Below the pieces are notes generated by a model that was not told the DNA's origin, searched no databases, and was given only the letters and a program-made list of their open reading frames with translations. This document shows positions 1 to 44,689 of a stretch of DNA of 64,000 nucleotides, piece after piece (position 1 is the stretch's first letter; each line of letters opens with the position of its first letter). The DNA is taken from the NCBI RefSeq assembly GCF_021018895.1, contig NC_079376.1, forward strand, positions 19,008,001-19,072,000, given 5' to 3'. This stretch comes from Seriola aureovittata (lineage: Eukaryota; Chordata; Actinopteri; Carangiformes; Carangidae). Both the position numbers and the translations under genes were made by a program.

Positions 1-955
1 TGTATTATTAGCCTGGATGGATGGATGTATTTTGCTGTGAGAATATTGTTAGTGGGTTTTGAAAATGCTTTTTTGGGTTATTGGTTAAAAAGAATTAATT
101 ATACAAATACATATTTTCACACTGGGAGCCATTTCAGACCATTACAGACACCTTATAAGATTTAGATGAGGTTGTTGTTTGGGGTTAGTTTTAGTTAAAT
201 TAAAGGCCAATTATTTGAGTCATTGCAGGTTTTCAACCTTGTTTTTCATTTTTTTGGCAGGACAAATTTGAACTTTTCAAGTGAGCTTTAAAGGAGCTAT
301 TTGTACGTTTTGCTATTGCTACATAGCTAGCATTAGCATTAACAGCTGTTTACTGATCAGTCTAGAAGAAAAGTTGCAAGCTCAGCATCAAACTTCATTC
401 CTTTACGCACGAGAGCAGGTCTCCATAGGTAGAAAGCTACACCAATGTTAACTTTTGTCTTTAGTTAGCACACTAAACAGCTAGCGTGGGCCCGTCTCCT
501 CACTGTCCTCCAATCTGCCCTGAAGACGTAGCGCTGCACAGAGGGTGTATTATAATTTCACATCTGGTAAGCAAGCAACAATCACCACCACCCACTCCAA
601 GCAAGAAACCACGTTCGGCGGCAGAGATGTTTACACAAAGTGAAATGTTGAAACTCAAGGCTGCATGATTTTTATGGCTGCACCATACAATTAAATGGAA
701 ATATTTTATATGCCTTGAGCATCATTTTATACACATATCCCCAAAAGATAGTCTGACATATTTGGTATCATTGGAAACTTTCTGCTAGAATTCAAAATGA
801 AAAAAAGTTCTGTGGCTTTGGACAATGTTTGGCTGCACAAAATGAGTTTGTAATGGCTGACCCATCAGCAGGACAGCGGGAATAATATGGATAAATGACA
901 ATGAGGCAGGATCTGCAATAGATTGTCTCACATTTTCTCATCTGTCTCTCCTCAG
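1..955 (+). other. ppp1r13b: ppp1r13b intron, 5' part
   Basis: Intron sequence upstream of the first exon in the window. A GCTAGC/TTAGC-rich stretch (about 320-490) looks like part of a dispersed fish repeat. The short frame at 486-668 is not supported as coding. Confidence 0.5.
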
Positions 956-33043
<32,088 letters not shown>

Positions 33044-35020
33044 AGCCCAGATTGGGAGCCACGTGCATGCTCTCAGAGGGCGCATGCATACAGAGAAGAA
33101 GAGGATGAAGGCAGATGAATTGGCTGATAAGGAAAGAAAAAAAGATGGAGGTAGTCAGGAGACTGAGAGAGGAAAGAAAGAGACAAAGATGGAGCTCAAA
33201 GTTTTGATGAACATTTTTTTCTTGGTTTGTTTGGATGTAACGCTGGAACCACAGAGCCATGTTATGGTAGAATCATAATATATTTTCACTGAGTTGCTGC
33301 AGAGTACAAGAAAATTGCCTGAATCTTATTTTGAGCAAAAGAAGCTTGACAACTTCACTAGAGTTCAGCCGCATGATGGACGCTGAATAGAAAAAAAAAT
33401 CACCAAAAATTCCTTATCTTTTGGATGCAGCTTCAAGATCCACTTAAGTTCACTTAGCTGAAAACATGAGACCATGAGCTTGGAATTATAAGACTTCATC
33501 TGACATTATCCAAATAATCTCGATCTTTGAATGTCACTATTTTTGTATGGTGTTAATAAAAAAAAAACAATAAAAAAAACAGTTGGATCTTCATAAAACC
33601 AAGCTCATCAACTGCATAGTGAAAAGATGTCCTTTTTCTCTAAGGCAGTGAACGTAGTGTAGTGTCTGAGAACACTTTCACACTGTGTGGTGTGAAGATT
33701 TTAAATGCAGTAAATTTACAGGTTTGACCAGGTGAAAGTATGTGTGAGATGTGAAATGTGAAAGTGAGGTAGGATAGAGTAAAGTGAGAGGAGAGAACTG
33801 ATGAATGTGTGTCAAAGAACGTCAGGTTTTGTCAGCACTGTGGCTCCTGATGGAGCAGTTATTAGCAATGCTAGTCAGAATAGATGTTGGAAATGCAGCC
33901 GTGAGACTAAATCCAGCAAACATTTCACGCATGGTAGCCGAGAGCCACATCAACCAATGCCAGATATCCACAATAGAATATTATGGCATGGTAAAAAAAA
34001 AAAAAAAAGGTTTGAACTGATATCAGAAGAATATTTTGGTTCTGATTTCACAAACTGATATAAGAAGCATCTGTGAACCATTATGGATGTCTCAACCTTT
34101 TAGTATTTTGCATTTATCTTGACTCAGCGCTGGTGCATGCTGTCATATCAACATCTGTTCAACTGCAAAATGGTTGCTGATGGTAAAACCAGAGAAAGGA
34201 AGGAAAACTGATTGGGTATGGGATGTGTTTTTGAAATACAAATGTAGTTGTAAAACCAAAGTATGTAAAAGAAAATTGGCTTAAAGGTGAGGGACAAGGA
34301 TAAGGAATTGAATGGACAATAATTTTTATCTATATCGGATTTCCACACAAAACTTAGTCCAGACTAGAGCCTCATTCACACTGGTCCTCATCCTGGTGTA
34401 GCACTGGTACCAGGCTCTGCAACTAACAATCAGATAAAGCAGTGTTTCCCATCTGCCAACAGCTCTGTGTAAGGATTCAATATTTGTCAGTCCACTGTTA
34501 AATTAACACATAAAGCTCCAGTGTTTATTTTGACAACAATGTCTTAAAAAACAAGTCAATTTTTTTAATTGTAAACCCAGTCTCATCTCATATATATATA
34601 TAAATATAAATATATATATACACACACACACACTTTATCCCTGGGCTAACTGGCTTGGTATTCAAATGGAGCTAAATTAGCTCAGAATGAATGAAGAAGA
34701 AAATGTGAAAACAACTTGACTTTTTCTCAAGTGTCATCTCTCCTTTTATTTTATTTTTTTCACATTTACATATTTCAATAGTTGTATTAAATGTATTATT
34801 ACGCAGATTTTTTTTTTTGTTTTATTTAAAACAAGATATTGTTTTTCTATTATTATTAATATTATTATTATCATTATTATTATTAGGAAACACTGCTCTA
34901 GTTTCTTTCTGTCAGTGCTGGTGCCACTCACTGCTGCCACCCAGTGTACGGGAAGGTTTTGACAAAAAATAAATTGTCATTTCCTTTAACACATGCTGTG
35001 TAAAATATGAAGCAATAAAT
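33044..35020 (+). other. ppp1r13b: probable ppp1r13b 3' UTR with poly(A) signals
   Basis: No gene is visible between the ppp1r13b stop and the sdsl promoter. AATAAA hexamers occur at 33555 and 33569 (in an A-rich stretch), and again at 34968 and 35014. The first pair would give a 3' UTR of about 550 bases, the later ones about 1.95 kb. Which site is used cannot be decided from sequence. A poly-A run lies at 33991-34007 and an AT-rich ATT/TTA stretch at about 34850-34885. Confidence 0.5.
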
Positions 35021-35218
35021 TGAGTGATGTTTGACGTGAGAATGGCACATTGTTCTGATGAGTGTTTACCATTACTTTGCGTATATGCAACCTAAAACTA
35101 TACAGCTTATGTACAATAATAATAAAGAAACCATAATCCCTACGGAGAATCAAAGCTATGATTGTGACTGAATTACTCAGAGTTCATATGTTCATATGTG
35201 TGGTGATTAGACCTTTGT

Positions 35219-35287
<69 letters not shown>
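35219..35287. repeat. (CA)n microsatellite, about 69 bp
   Basis: A pure CA run between the ppp1r13b 3' UTR and the sdsl promoter. The interval 35290-36200 around it is AT-rich with no gene seen. Confidence 0.97.
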
Positions 35288-35288
<1 letters not shown>

Positions 35289-36199
35289 TTTCAAGCCTTG
35301 GCAATAAACTGCGGACTTTAGAAGGGAATTAGTTCATTCACGTCTTTGCACCGACAGCAGGCTCCTCTCGCAGGTAAGTGTATTTCCATTCAAATTCACC
35401 AAATTGCTGCTATGTACAGTTTGTGTAGAACTAAGTATTTCTTCCAGTTCAATATGTTGAAACTGGTACAATGTAATTTGAAATACAGATATCTGCCACG
35501 TAACCAGATTTAACAAATATTACCAGGGAAAAAACAGCCAAGATCAACAGTGCACACAGATGTCAAGGTTTCTGCTATTTTTGTCCACTCCTCTCTTTTA
35601 CTTCCTGAGTCAGTACAAAATAATACTTAATGATATTTGATGGAATGAAAACAAAAACTTCACAATGACAGGTCAAAATGTGTATTTGTCTACCTCAGGT
35701 TTGTGTTGTTTGAATTGTGTTTCAGAGTGGCCAGCTGCATATGTCTGAAACTGTAATGTGATTTAAAATATGTCTTATAATAATAATAATGAAAATAACA
35801 ATAATGATTATGTAGTGTTTTCATTGTTAAACATTTAAAGTAAAGTTGAAAATATATATATATTCTGGAGCAGTTGTATAAAGTATACCAATACTAAAGA
35901 GTAGAAATTCTCTGTATTTGACTCCATATATCATTAGAATGTATAGTGACAAATATATAGAATGGCCCATTTCAGAATAAATGAATATTATATTGTTAGA
36001 TTTTATTATTGTTGAATTAATGTGTGCATCAGTTTAATGTTGCAGTTGGTAAAGGTGGGGCTAATTTTGGTTACTTCACACACTACTAGTTAGCTTTTAA
36101 ATTTCCCCCCATGATCAATAAAGTCTTATAAAAATGCATCATTATTTACAATCACTGCATTCATACTAGTGGGTTTAAAGGTAAGGAAATCCCGTAGCA

Positions 36200-36373
36200 C
36201 GCTTATTTTGAAAGTGGAAACCGGAAGTGGTCGCATTTGGCTTTCCACAGATGGCTAACCGGCTACAGCATGTAGCACAACAAGGAATGTTTTATAAATG
36301 TGGTGCTGCATTAAAGCTCCCAGCTTATCACCTGACGGTCTGAGGCTCCTTCAACGAGACATTTAATCCAAAC
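36200..36373 (+). promoter_or_regulatory. sdsl: sdsl promoter and probable non-coding first exon
   Basis: A CCGGAAGTG element, matching the ETS/GABP core, lies at about 36222. A consensus donor CCAAAC|gtaagt follows at 36373/36374. The next acceptor, in a pyrimidine-rich context (tttgccattcag), falls at about 37070 and leads through 17 bases to the ATG of sdsl. This layout suggests a short untranslated exon 1 and an intron of about 0.7 kb. The transcription start is not determined. Confidence 0.5.
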
Positions 36374-37087
36374 GTAAGTCAGTATTTATTAGACAAATGA
36401 CGTACAGTGTACCATGGTGATGTGCGTCATTACAGTTGTTTACAGTGGAATATGTCACATTTTCTCTACGTCACCTCACGTTTTGTGATCCTGTGTGCTC
36501 GCTGCATCACTTTACACTGGTTGTTGTTGTCAAACCAACCTGTAGCAAACTTTTATTGCAGGACAAAGGCTGTTGAGAACACCTCAAGCCAATGAAGACT
36601 AAGAAACTAAAAAAGTATATCAAAATATTACTGAAATATACGTTAACGTTTAAAACTTAAAACGCCAGTTATGATATTTTCTTACTCATCGGTAATGTAT
36701 CAGAAACTACAACTTCATCTGCTACTTCATACTGACATATTCCCAGTTAAAGCTGCAGGGTTCATGTCCAGCTCCAGTTGACTTTAAAGTGTTGTTGCTA
36801 CTGCTAACATTAAAATCTACTACATGTCAGATGAACATGGCAATATTCTGGAAATAATATTATTTTGTGTCCATGTCTATGTGCACATCACTTGCATGGC
36901 ACATAATGAGACCAGGTAAAACAATGAGGACTTTGATTCCAATTTATAACATGCATTTACAGTTTTTGTCTTGTGAACCACCACAAACAACCTTGCTGTC
37001 ACAAAATATCCAACATCCTTTGATAGACACATTGACATTAACAGCTTTCTAACTTATTGTTTGCCATTCAGTGACATTATTTGCACC

Positions 37088-39101
37088 ATGGCGGAGCATT
37101 TCCACCTGAACACACCGCTGCTGGAGAGTGTCAACATGTCCAAACGGGCGGGAACCACCGTGTATTTAAAGATGGAGAATTCACAGCCCTCTGGCTCCTT
37201 CAAGATCCGGGGCATTGGACACCTCTGCCAGCAGGTAGGCCTTTTTCCTACAGGTTCGTCATATCAGACAATGACTGATTCATGTGTTAATTAAAGGCCA
37301 ATATTGATGGACTGTGTTGTAGATTTCAGCTGATTATACAAAGGTTGTTGGGGAAGGAGAGACAGTCATTTGCCCTTTGTCATTTCATTGCTCTGCTTTG
37401 CAGCTCGCCAGACAGTCTAAAGGAGTTGTCTGCTCTTCAGGTGACGTCTCTACTGTTACACAGCATGTTGACACATAATGCACAATACAATAAAAGCAAT
37501 AGGACTAATAGTTTTACTCTAATATAATAACATAGTATGGCCTTTTTCTTAGGTGGTAATGCAGGTATGGCTGCAGCCTATGTAGCCAGAAAAATGGGTG
37601 TACCAGCCACCATCATAGTTCCCTCCTCTTCTCCTCAGATGGTCATTCGTAAGCTTCACGATCAGGGTGCTGCAGTCAAGATTATAGGGAAGGTACCGTA
37701 TAATAACATAAAAGTAATCATATCTAAGTGATCTCTTTGTGGCACAGATGCCAGTTAAGAATCATGTTTTTCATTTTGGAATTATTTTGTTCGTAGGTTT
37801 GGGATGATGCCAACGCAGAAGCTCTCAGACTGGCAGAAACTGAAGGACTCACCTACGTCCCTCCATTTGATCACCCGCTGCTATGGTAGGAACATTCATC
37901 ACAATTAAAGAGTCCAGTTTCTGCAATAAAGTGTAAAACTAAACACTACATTACTTCTGCACTCTCTCCACACACACCACCAGGCAGGGCCACGCCAGTA
38001 TGATCTCAGAAGTGGCAGCCTCTCTGGGTCCCAGTGTGAAGCCTGGAGCTGTGGTGGTGTCTGTGGGTGGAGGAGGTCTCCTGTGCGGAGTCATCCAGGG
38101 CTTGAAGGATGTAGGCTGGACGGATGTACCGATTGTCGCCATGGAGACAGTGGGGGCAGACTGTTTTAACGCTGCGGTTAAGGCAGGGAGGGTGGTCACT
38201 TTGGATGACATCACCAGGTTAGAAGTTAAAAGAGTTCAAATGCTCCGTGCAGTAAAAAGATTAAATACACGCAGTTTAACTTCTCCCTCATCTCTGGCTC
38301 CATCTGTCTTCTCACAGTGAGGCTAAATGTCTCGGAGCAAAGACTGTTTGCAAGCAGGCCTTTGAATACAGCCGGTGCAGCGAGCTGACGATCATCTCTG
38401 AACTGGTGACTGACCAGCAGGCTCTGCATGCTGTCGAGACATTCCTCGGTTAGTGTGTGTGTTTTTTCAAATGTCTCTAATGACTTGTGAACATGTTATT
38501 TAAGGAAAGTTGAAGAAACACTCTTCAGCTTTTTTTCATCTTCATTGCAATATGATTTTTTTTTTTTTTTGTTCATATTGTGCAGCCCTATTCATCACTA
38601 CCCAAAAGCCTTTACAATGAACCAGGCTTCATGTTGGCTTTGCCTTTGTTTTACTTCAACTCAGTGTGTGTTTGTGTGTGTGTGGGTGTTGTTACTAGAT
38701 GAGGAGCGTGCGTTGGTGGAGATGGCATGTGGAGCAGCACTAGCAGCTGTCTACAGTGGACTTATACGCAGATTACAGGATGAAGGTGACTACTCTCAAG
38801 TCATTGTCTTGCTGAACATTCATAACCGTGCTTCTGTTCTGTATGCACTGAAACGAATCGCATGATTACCTCCTCTTGTCACAGGTGATACTAAAAATTT
38901 CCTCTCACCTTGACATTCTTACTGTACAGAGGAACTCCCTTCTGATGAGGGAAAATCTAATGTTGGGGCTCATCTTTGTTGTACCTCTTCCTCTCAGGTC
39001 GCCTGCCCGCTCTCCTAGGCCCCCTGCTGGTGATCGTGTGCGGTGGCAGCAGCGTCGACATGCAACAGCTGACCAACCTCAAAAACAAACTACGGACTTA
39101 A
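37088..39101 (+). CDS. sdsl: serine dehydratase-like PLP enzyme, complete, 8 coding exons
   Basis: This family of fold-type II PLP enzymes deaminates L-serine and L-threonine to pyruvate or 2-oxobutyrate in the cytosol. Exons: 37088-37234, 37404-37440, 37553-37692, 37797-37885, 37984-38217, 38318-38448, 38699-38785, 38998-39101. All are GT-AG with matching phases, totalling 969 nt and 322 residues (human SDS and SDSL are about 328). The ATG has A at -3 and G at +4. PSGSFKIRG contains the PLP Schiff-base lysine (Lys39). SSGGNAGMAAAY (from residue 60) is the substrate/phosphate loop, SVGGGGLLCG the tetraglycine loop, and VIVCGG holds the Cys near the PLP ring nitrogen. Gly in SSGGNAG (SDS has Ala), GKVWDDAN and VPPFDHPLLW favour SDSL over SDS. 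One oddity is VEMACGAALA, where the mammalian paralogues have VEPACGAALA. Confidence 0.95.
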
Positions 39102-39717
39102 GCTGCTGAATGTGTGCTAGCAGGTTTGTGTGTATGGGTACATAGCAACTAATGTATTTCTATGCGATCAGGGTTTCAACAGCAGAAAAGTTATTGCAGC
39201 AATTCAGAGAATGTTCCCTTGAACACTGCAGTGTCATTTCTAAGTTAGTACTAAGTAAACTGCAATTAAGGTTCACAGAAAACTGAGTCCATTTCTGCCG
39301 TTATAAATTATTAGATTACATCTTGATGTGAACATGTTGAACACAAGCTCACTTGGATGTCATTGTTCAGTTACAAGCTTTCCCCACATGGTGGTGTTGT
39401 AGTTCACTGTTGAAATACACTGGCCAGCCACAGAGTGTGAGTCAGATACAGAAAGCTGAACAGATATTTTTGTTGACGAGATTTAATTATTATTAACTAT
39501 TATGTAATTATTATACTTCAGCGCAGCACTGACAGTCTGAGCCACAACAAAACTTCTCTTACATTTCATATTAATTTAAAGACACTACAAATATCTGTGT
39601 GTTTGACTCTTTCCTTGATCTTTTTGTAGAAAACACTTGAAACCCTGGACTCTTTTTTCAACGCAGAACACAACAGCCTTTTACTGTAATACTGGTACAT
39701 GTCATTTTCACCTACAC

Positions 39718-39723
39718 ATTAAA
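39718..39723 (+). terminator. sdsl: possible sdsl poly(A) signal (ATTAAA)
   Basis: ATTAAA lies about 620 bases after the sdsl stop and just before the Tc1-like remnant. No AATAAA was noticed closer to the stop, so this is the best nearby candidate. Use of the site is inferred. Confidence 0.35.
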
Positions 39724-39864
39724 TTTAGTAGCTCAGTCAAGTTGTGTTACGTGTAGGAAGCTATTACTATGGAAACAGCTCCTCACTGTTCAGCCTGCAT
39801 CAGTGAAGAGAGTTGAGTTTATCAACCTGTTGATGGGCTTTGCCTTGGTAGCTCTCAGAGTATG

Positions 39865-40605
39865 GACCAAAATGGACCCCTTCACTCTCTACACACTTTA
39901 TTACAGATTTAATTTTAAATGGATACATTTTTTGCCCATCCATCTACACCCAACAACCCCAAATGTGAAAACATGTTTTTAGAAATTTTTACACATTTAA
40001 TAAAAATCAAAAATTGGTATCTCTCAATAACAAAAGTATTCAGACCCTTAATTCAAGACTTTGTAGAAGCCCCTTTGGCAGCAATAACATCTTCAAGTCT
40101 TCTTGGCTGAATGTCTACAAGCTCTGCACACCTGAACTAGGGCGGATTCCATGCAGATCCTCTCAAACTCCATCGGACTGGATGGAAGGCGCATGTAAAT
40201 CTTCAGGCCACTCCACAGATGCTTTATTGGGTTTAAGTCTGGGGTTTGGCTGCTTCACTTACTGACAGTCAGAGACTTGTCCCCAAAGCTGCTCTAGCTT
40301 TGTCCTGGTATGCTTCGGGTCATTGTCGTGCTGAAAGGCGAACTGTCGCCTGAGCCTCAGGTTGCATGCACTCTGGAGCAGATTTTCTTCAAGGACCTCT
40401 CTGTATCATCCTTCCCTCAGTTCTGTCCAGTTCGCTTGTCCTTGCCGCCACAATTTCTCCATTCAAGTTTTAGAAACATCTCAAGGATGATTAAAGAAAA
40501 GAGGATCCACCTGACCACAATTTGGAGTGACATAGCAAAGTGTCTGAATTCTTTTGTAAATGAGACATTTCAAACAGGAATGAAAATAACTCTATAACCT
40601 TGTGG
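39865..40605 (-). mobile_element. internally deleted Tc1/mariner-like transposon remnant
   Basis: Read on the minus strand, the segment near 40055-40083 translates as AKGASTKS followed by a stop. This matches the C-terminus (AKGASTKY) of fish Tc1-like transposases. Upstream in the same orientation, degraded coding text continues to about 40440, covering the region of the family's DNDPKH and DLNPIEHLW motifs. At 40460-40600 the sequence jumps to the element's 5' non-coding end (around catctcaaggatgatt and agtgtctgaattctttt). Both subterminal GTCTGAAT-type motifs are present, but about half of the transposase gene is missing. Frameshifts and stops make it non-functional. The exact terminal repeats and TA duplications could not be fixed. 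Confidence 0.85.
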
Positions 40606-40756
40606 GGGTGAAGCTTGAAGTTCTTTGTGATGATGATGATGCTGATGAAGGCTGACGCTGTAGTGCAGGTTTACAATAGGCGTTTGGTTGCCATACCATG
40701 TAATTTATGTATTTGGTACAAGATAATTAATGTAAACACCATCAGAATTATCTTTT

Positions 40757-40932
40757 GTGGTGACCCGGTGGCTCACCTGGCAGAGTGCGTACCATGGAGG
40801 CTTAGTCATAACCGCAGTGGCCTGGGTTCAATGTCATCCCCTCTCTGTCATCCCCTCTCTCTCTCTTCCTGACTTTCCTGTCTCTCTCTCCCTATCGCTA
40901 TCGGAATAAACGCAAAAAATAACTTAAAAAAG
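40757..40932 (+). repeat. tRNA-derived SINE
   Basis: The head carries an A-box-like stretch (gtggctcacctggcagagt) and, about 50 bases later, a B-box-like GGTTCAATG at 40825-40833, in the spacing of a tRNA promoter. Then follows the pyrimidine-rich tract ctctctctcttcctgacttt, a TATCGGAATAAACGC-like segment and an A-rich tail. This is the layout of a widespread teleost tRNA SINE with a CT-rich body. A short duplication (tgtcatcccctctc) lies in the body. It sits directly beyond the Tc1 remnant. Confidence 0.75.
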
Positions 40933-43900
40933 AGAAAACTCTTTTGATTGTACTTGCTGTTTTCAATAGGTTGATAGTGGCTTTTATTGTCACTCAACAC
41001 ATGGACTTCAAGTCAGGCCAGTTGGCAGTATCTTAACTGCAAATAAACTAAACTTAAATTCATTTTTCAGCCTCTGCATCACTTTTTTTATTTTTTGCAC
41101 CATAGCATACAAAAAACTATCTCACCAGTCGCTTCCAGTTGTTCTAATGTGTTTTCCCATCACTTTCAAGGTCACTATAAGATCAAAGGTCTCACATAAT
41201 TCATCATAAAAAATATAAAATCTGCTCAATGCACTGATACCTTGCTCGCTTATGGATCCCAACACACAACTTTTTGACCTCATTGATTTTGTTGGTTCAG
41301 TGATTCTGCACTGAAGTGTTTGCCTTGACGAATCACAGCACAGTTGGTATTCAAGTCCAGCTCTTGTAGTATATACAGCGAGTGTAAGAAATATTAAGGA
41401 GCTTGAAATCTATCACCCCATATATGGTATAGTCATCATGAATATATTTTCCACAAATTAGTTACACAGCCCTGAGTGTGTTATGTCCTCCGTTTGACAT
41501 CTACATAGTGCTTGTTGCTAAACATCCTCAAATGCTTAGGGTGAATAAAATTAATCTAAACAAGGTGATAGAAGTCAGTTTTGAAACACCCTTTAATTCT
41601 GTTTCTAGTGTGTGGTGAAAAACGCACTGTATAGTTAGACCTGCTCCGCTGAATAACCAATTTTCCCAGCGGCACCATAACAGCAGTAGACTGATGAAGT
41701 GGGTAACTCCCAGGAGCACAGGCGGCGTTCACACTACAAGGTCACACACACACACGGACCGGACATGACTGTGTTGTAAATGCTGCTCTCTCTCTCTCAT
41801 GTCGTTCTGTGACACAACAGCGTCTCAGTCCAGATATGAGAGTCGAAATGGATTCTCCGTCATCTGATCACCTGTATTGATAGGAGGTAGATGTTTACAT
41901 CATGAGCGATTATCTGTGCTGTTCTTAAATGACTGAACAGTCGTCTAAAGCATTCACCTGTTCAGATGAGTCTCGCTGACCCACAGCTGTGCTCCCTCCT
42001 CTGGTGAGTGTGATTTGGGCAGCCTGCAGAGACGGAAGCTAATGGAGGTGCCAGCCATTTCTATGACAACAGGAAGGAGCTGCTTTGATGAGCCCGGCAG
42101 AGGGCATTTGAGCAGAGCTGCAGCTAAAAATAGGACAAAGTAAATAAGAATGAATGGGGAAGAGACAGAGGGGGAAACAGTGCACGTCTGTGTTTATGTG
42201 TTTGGGGATGCATGTCTATATGTACATGCATTGTTTACATGCATGTTTTACTATTTACAGCCAAAATGCTATTGCCAGCTTTTTGTACTGAGCCAATTTG
42301 TGACCAATTTGGTGTCTGTCCATTGAAATTTTGTATAGCATCTTCAACTTTAGAGAGCTAACATTTTTGGTTATTTGCTCTTTTTCATTTGTAAATTTAC
42401 TTGATGTGCAGAAGTGGATTTGAATGTGGACTAAACTGCTAGTTAAGTGAGATTTGGCTAATGGTGTAAAGGTGTAAACATAGGTTATCTAAATTTTTAA
42501 CAGGCCCAGTTAACTTTCATTAAGAAAGTTATGAAGGCATCAGTTGCATTTCAATTAATAGATGATTCTCCTGGCCTACCTATCAGACTGAAATGATTGA
42601 TATAAAGCAATCTGAGCATAAAATACTGAGAATGAAACAGGGGATATAGAGTTTAAAGATGTCTTAATGGTTGTGTTTATCCAATAATTTATATTTATCC
42701 TTTATAAAGAATTTGTTGGATGATCATGATGAAAAGAAAAAGATGCCTCAGTTAATGGGAAAATTGATATGACTGTCTATCATCAACAGTACGATGTTTA
42801 TAGTTAGTTTTAGAAGTCTTTACTTAACTAAGCTTATCAGTCTCACTGTTTGCAGCATGTCATGTGCACAAATATCAGACACCTTCATGTTGCACTAATA
42901 AGGAGAGGAAATTATGGAGGATACAGCCAAAAGCATAATGATTTCCTCTGCCCTCACTGAGCAATGTGCAGCTTTGATCAGCCATGACATCTTTTTATTA
43001 GAGTGCTTTCATGTTAGGTAATGCTATTTGAACTTCATCTCGGTTTATATTACAAGTTTTTTTTTCAGATCTGTGCCTCATGTACATATCAGCCTCTTTC
43101 ATATCTATCTTTCAGTGCATCACAAAGTAGACAATCCCACTTTAAATGCACAACAGCTCTGTTGGACTGAAAATGAGGTTTCTAAAATTAGAAAGGGAAC
43201 AGAATGAGGATGCAGAGGTAGTGTGTTACAAATGGCTCAATTGGGTAACATTTGCTCATGTTTTTGACGGAATCACAAGGTAGAGCACAGCAGCTGCTGT
43301 ATGTATCCATGGCAACCTGATGACGGCATTGGAGTATAAATTGAATCTGAAAATTAAACTTAATGGGTTTTTATAATTCTATTGCAACAACAGGTTCTTA
43401 TTAACATCCATACAATGCAGCAGCTGCATGTTTTCAGAGGCTGAAAAAAGGCACTGAAATATATTGTACATTAGAGTGTATGTTGATATTTTGGGCCCTC
43501 AGTTGAGAGATGAACATAAGAAGACAACAGTATTTTTCTGACTTACAAAGACTGCAATAGCAGGATAAGCTTAATTACATTCTGGTTAGATAGAGATGAA
43601 TGAAGGTTTAATGAAGCATCAGGAAATGGGGTGACTTTAGCAACACGGACCGGTTCAAATCAGACTAGAATAAATACAGAGTACTGAGGCAATAATTAAA
43701 AGATAACTTGCAGGTTATAAGTTGTGTTTGTGATTTATCATTAATATTAAAAAGCAGGTTCAAGCAGGACAAAGGTAAAACCGCTTCCACAGTTGTCACA
43801 CCAAGCTTTTTTCCCTAAGTAGGAGTGTGCAGCTTGTAGGATTGAATTTACAATAAAAAGCAAATAAGATTTGAATATATTCTCCAACTTTATAATATGT

Positions 43901-44689
43901 TCTCCACAGCTGCTATACACCCCACTTATCAGATATTCTCATTAGGGATGATGCCCGCTGCCTGCTATATAAATATTTAATTCCAGTTCTGTATTTAATA
44001 GCCTATCTGACCTTTAAGATCCACATTGCATAAAAGCAAAACACCATTAGACACTTTTACAATCACAGATTCCGTCATTTTGTGTTGTTTAGTACAATGT
44101 TGAGTACATTGTGATGATATGTGTGTTTTTCATCAAAGGCCGCTGTTTGGATATACAGGCTAACTGTTGAAAAGTAGTTTCTGTGTTGCACTCTGCTGTA
44201 TTTTGGCGACCATCAGTGTTGAAATTTATATCTGCAACTTCTGTGATGGATTTCCGCCTGTATGCCTGATGACTGTCAGCGAGGCGAGTGTAGGAAGAGG
44301 CTCTTGTTCCTTGGTTCTGCGGGGCTGACACAAACGCTTGCTGCTGATTGTCAGAGTGAGTAGCAGTCGGTTCCCAGGAATCAGAGCCCTGCTGGTTTCT
44401 TTTTCCAGCCATCAGCAATCAGGGGATGATTAACAGCTTAACAGGCAGTGGGTGAGCTAGCAGCACTGAGTCATTTGAAGCGGAACTGAGAGCCACTGCT
44501 AAAGAGAACTGAACATTTCCCTCAAGTACACGTTTTGACCAGGTACCTGCAGTATCATAAGAAAAAGATACAACAAAATAATGTCTCCAGAAAGGCTAAA
44601 CTAAGTTGCATTAAACTCAGGACAAATAACATTAATCGGGTTAAATCTTTAAGCAAAGGTCCCTGTTTTCTATAGATATCTCAAAAGTA
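40933..44689. other. intergenic region between the SINE and the tandem array
   Basis: About 3.7 kb without a supportable gene. The minus-strand frame 44089-44418 has no splice or start context that I can defend. CA and CT tracts are short (for example about 41743-41757 and 41788-41800). Confidence 0.5.

Noticed and set aside
37088..39101. Assignment to sds instead of sdsl.
   Set aside because: SSGGNAG (not SSAGNAG), GKVWDDAN, VPPFDHPLLW and the LDEERALVE-to-IRRLQDEG segment fit SDSL better.
40757..40932. A functional tRNA gene.
   Set aside because: Only A- and B-box-like pieces remain; no cloverleaf can be drawn and a SINE body follows.
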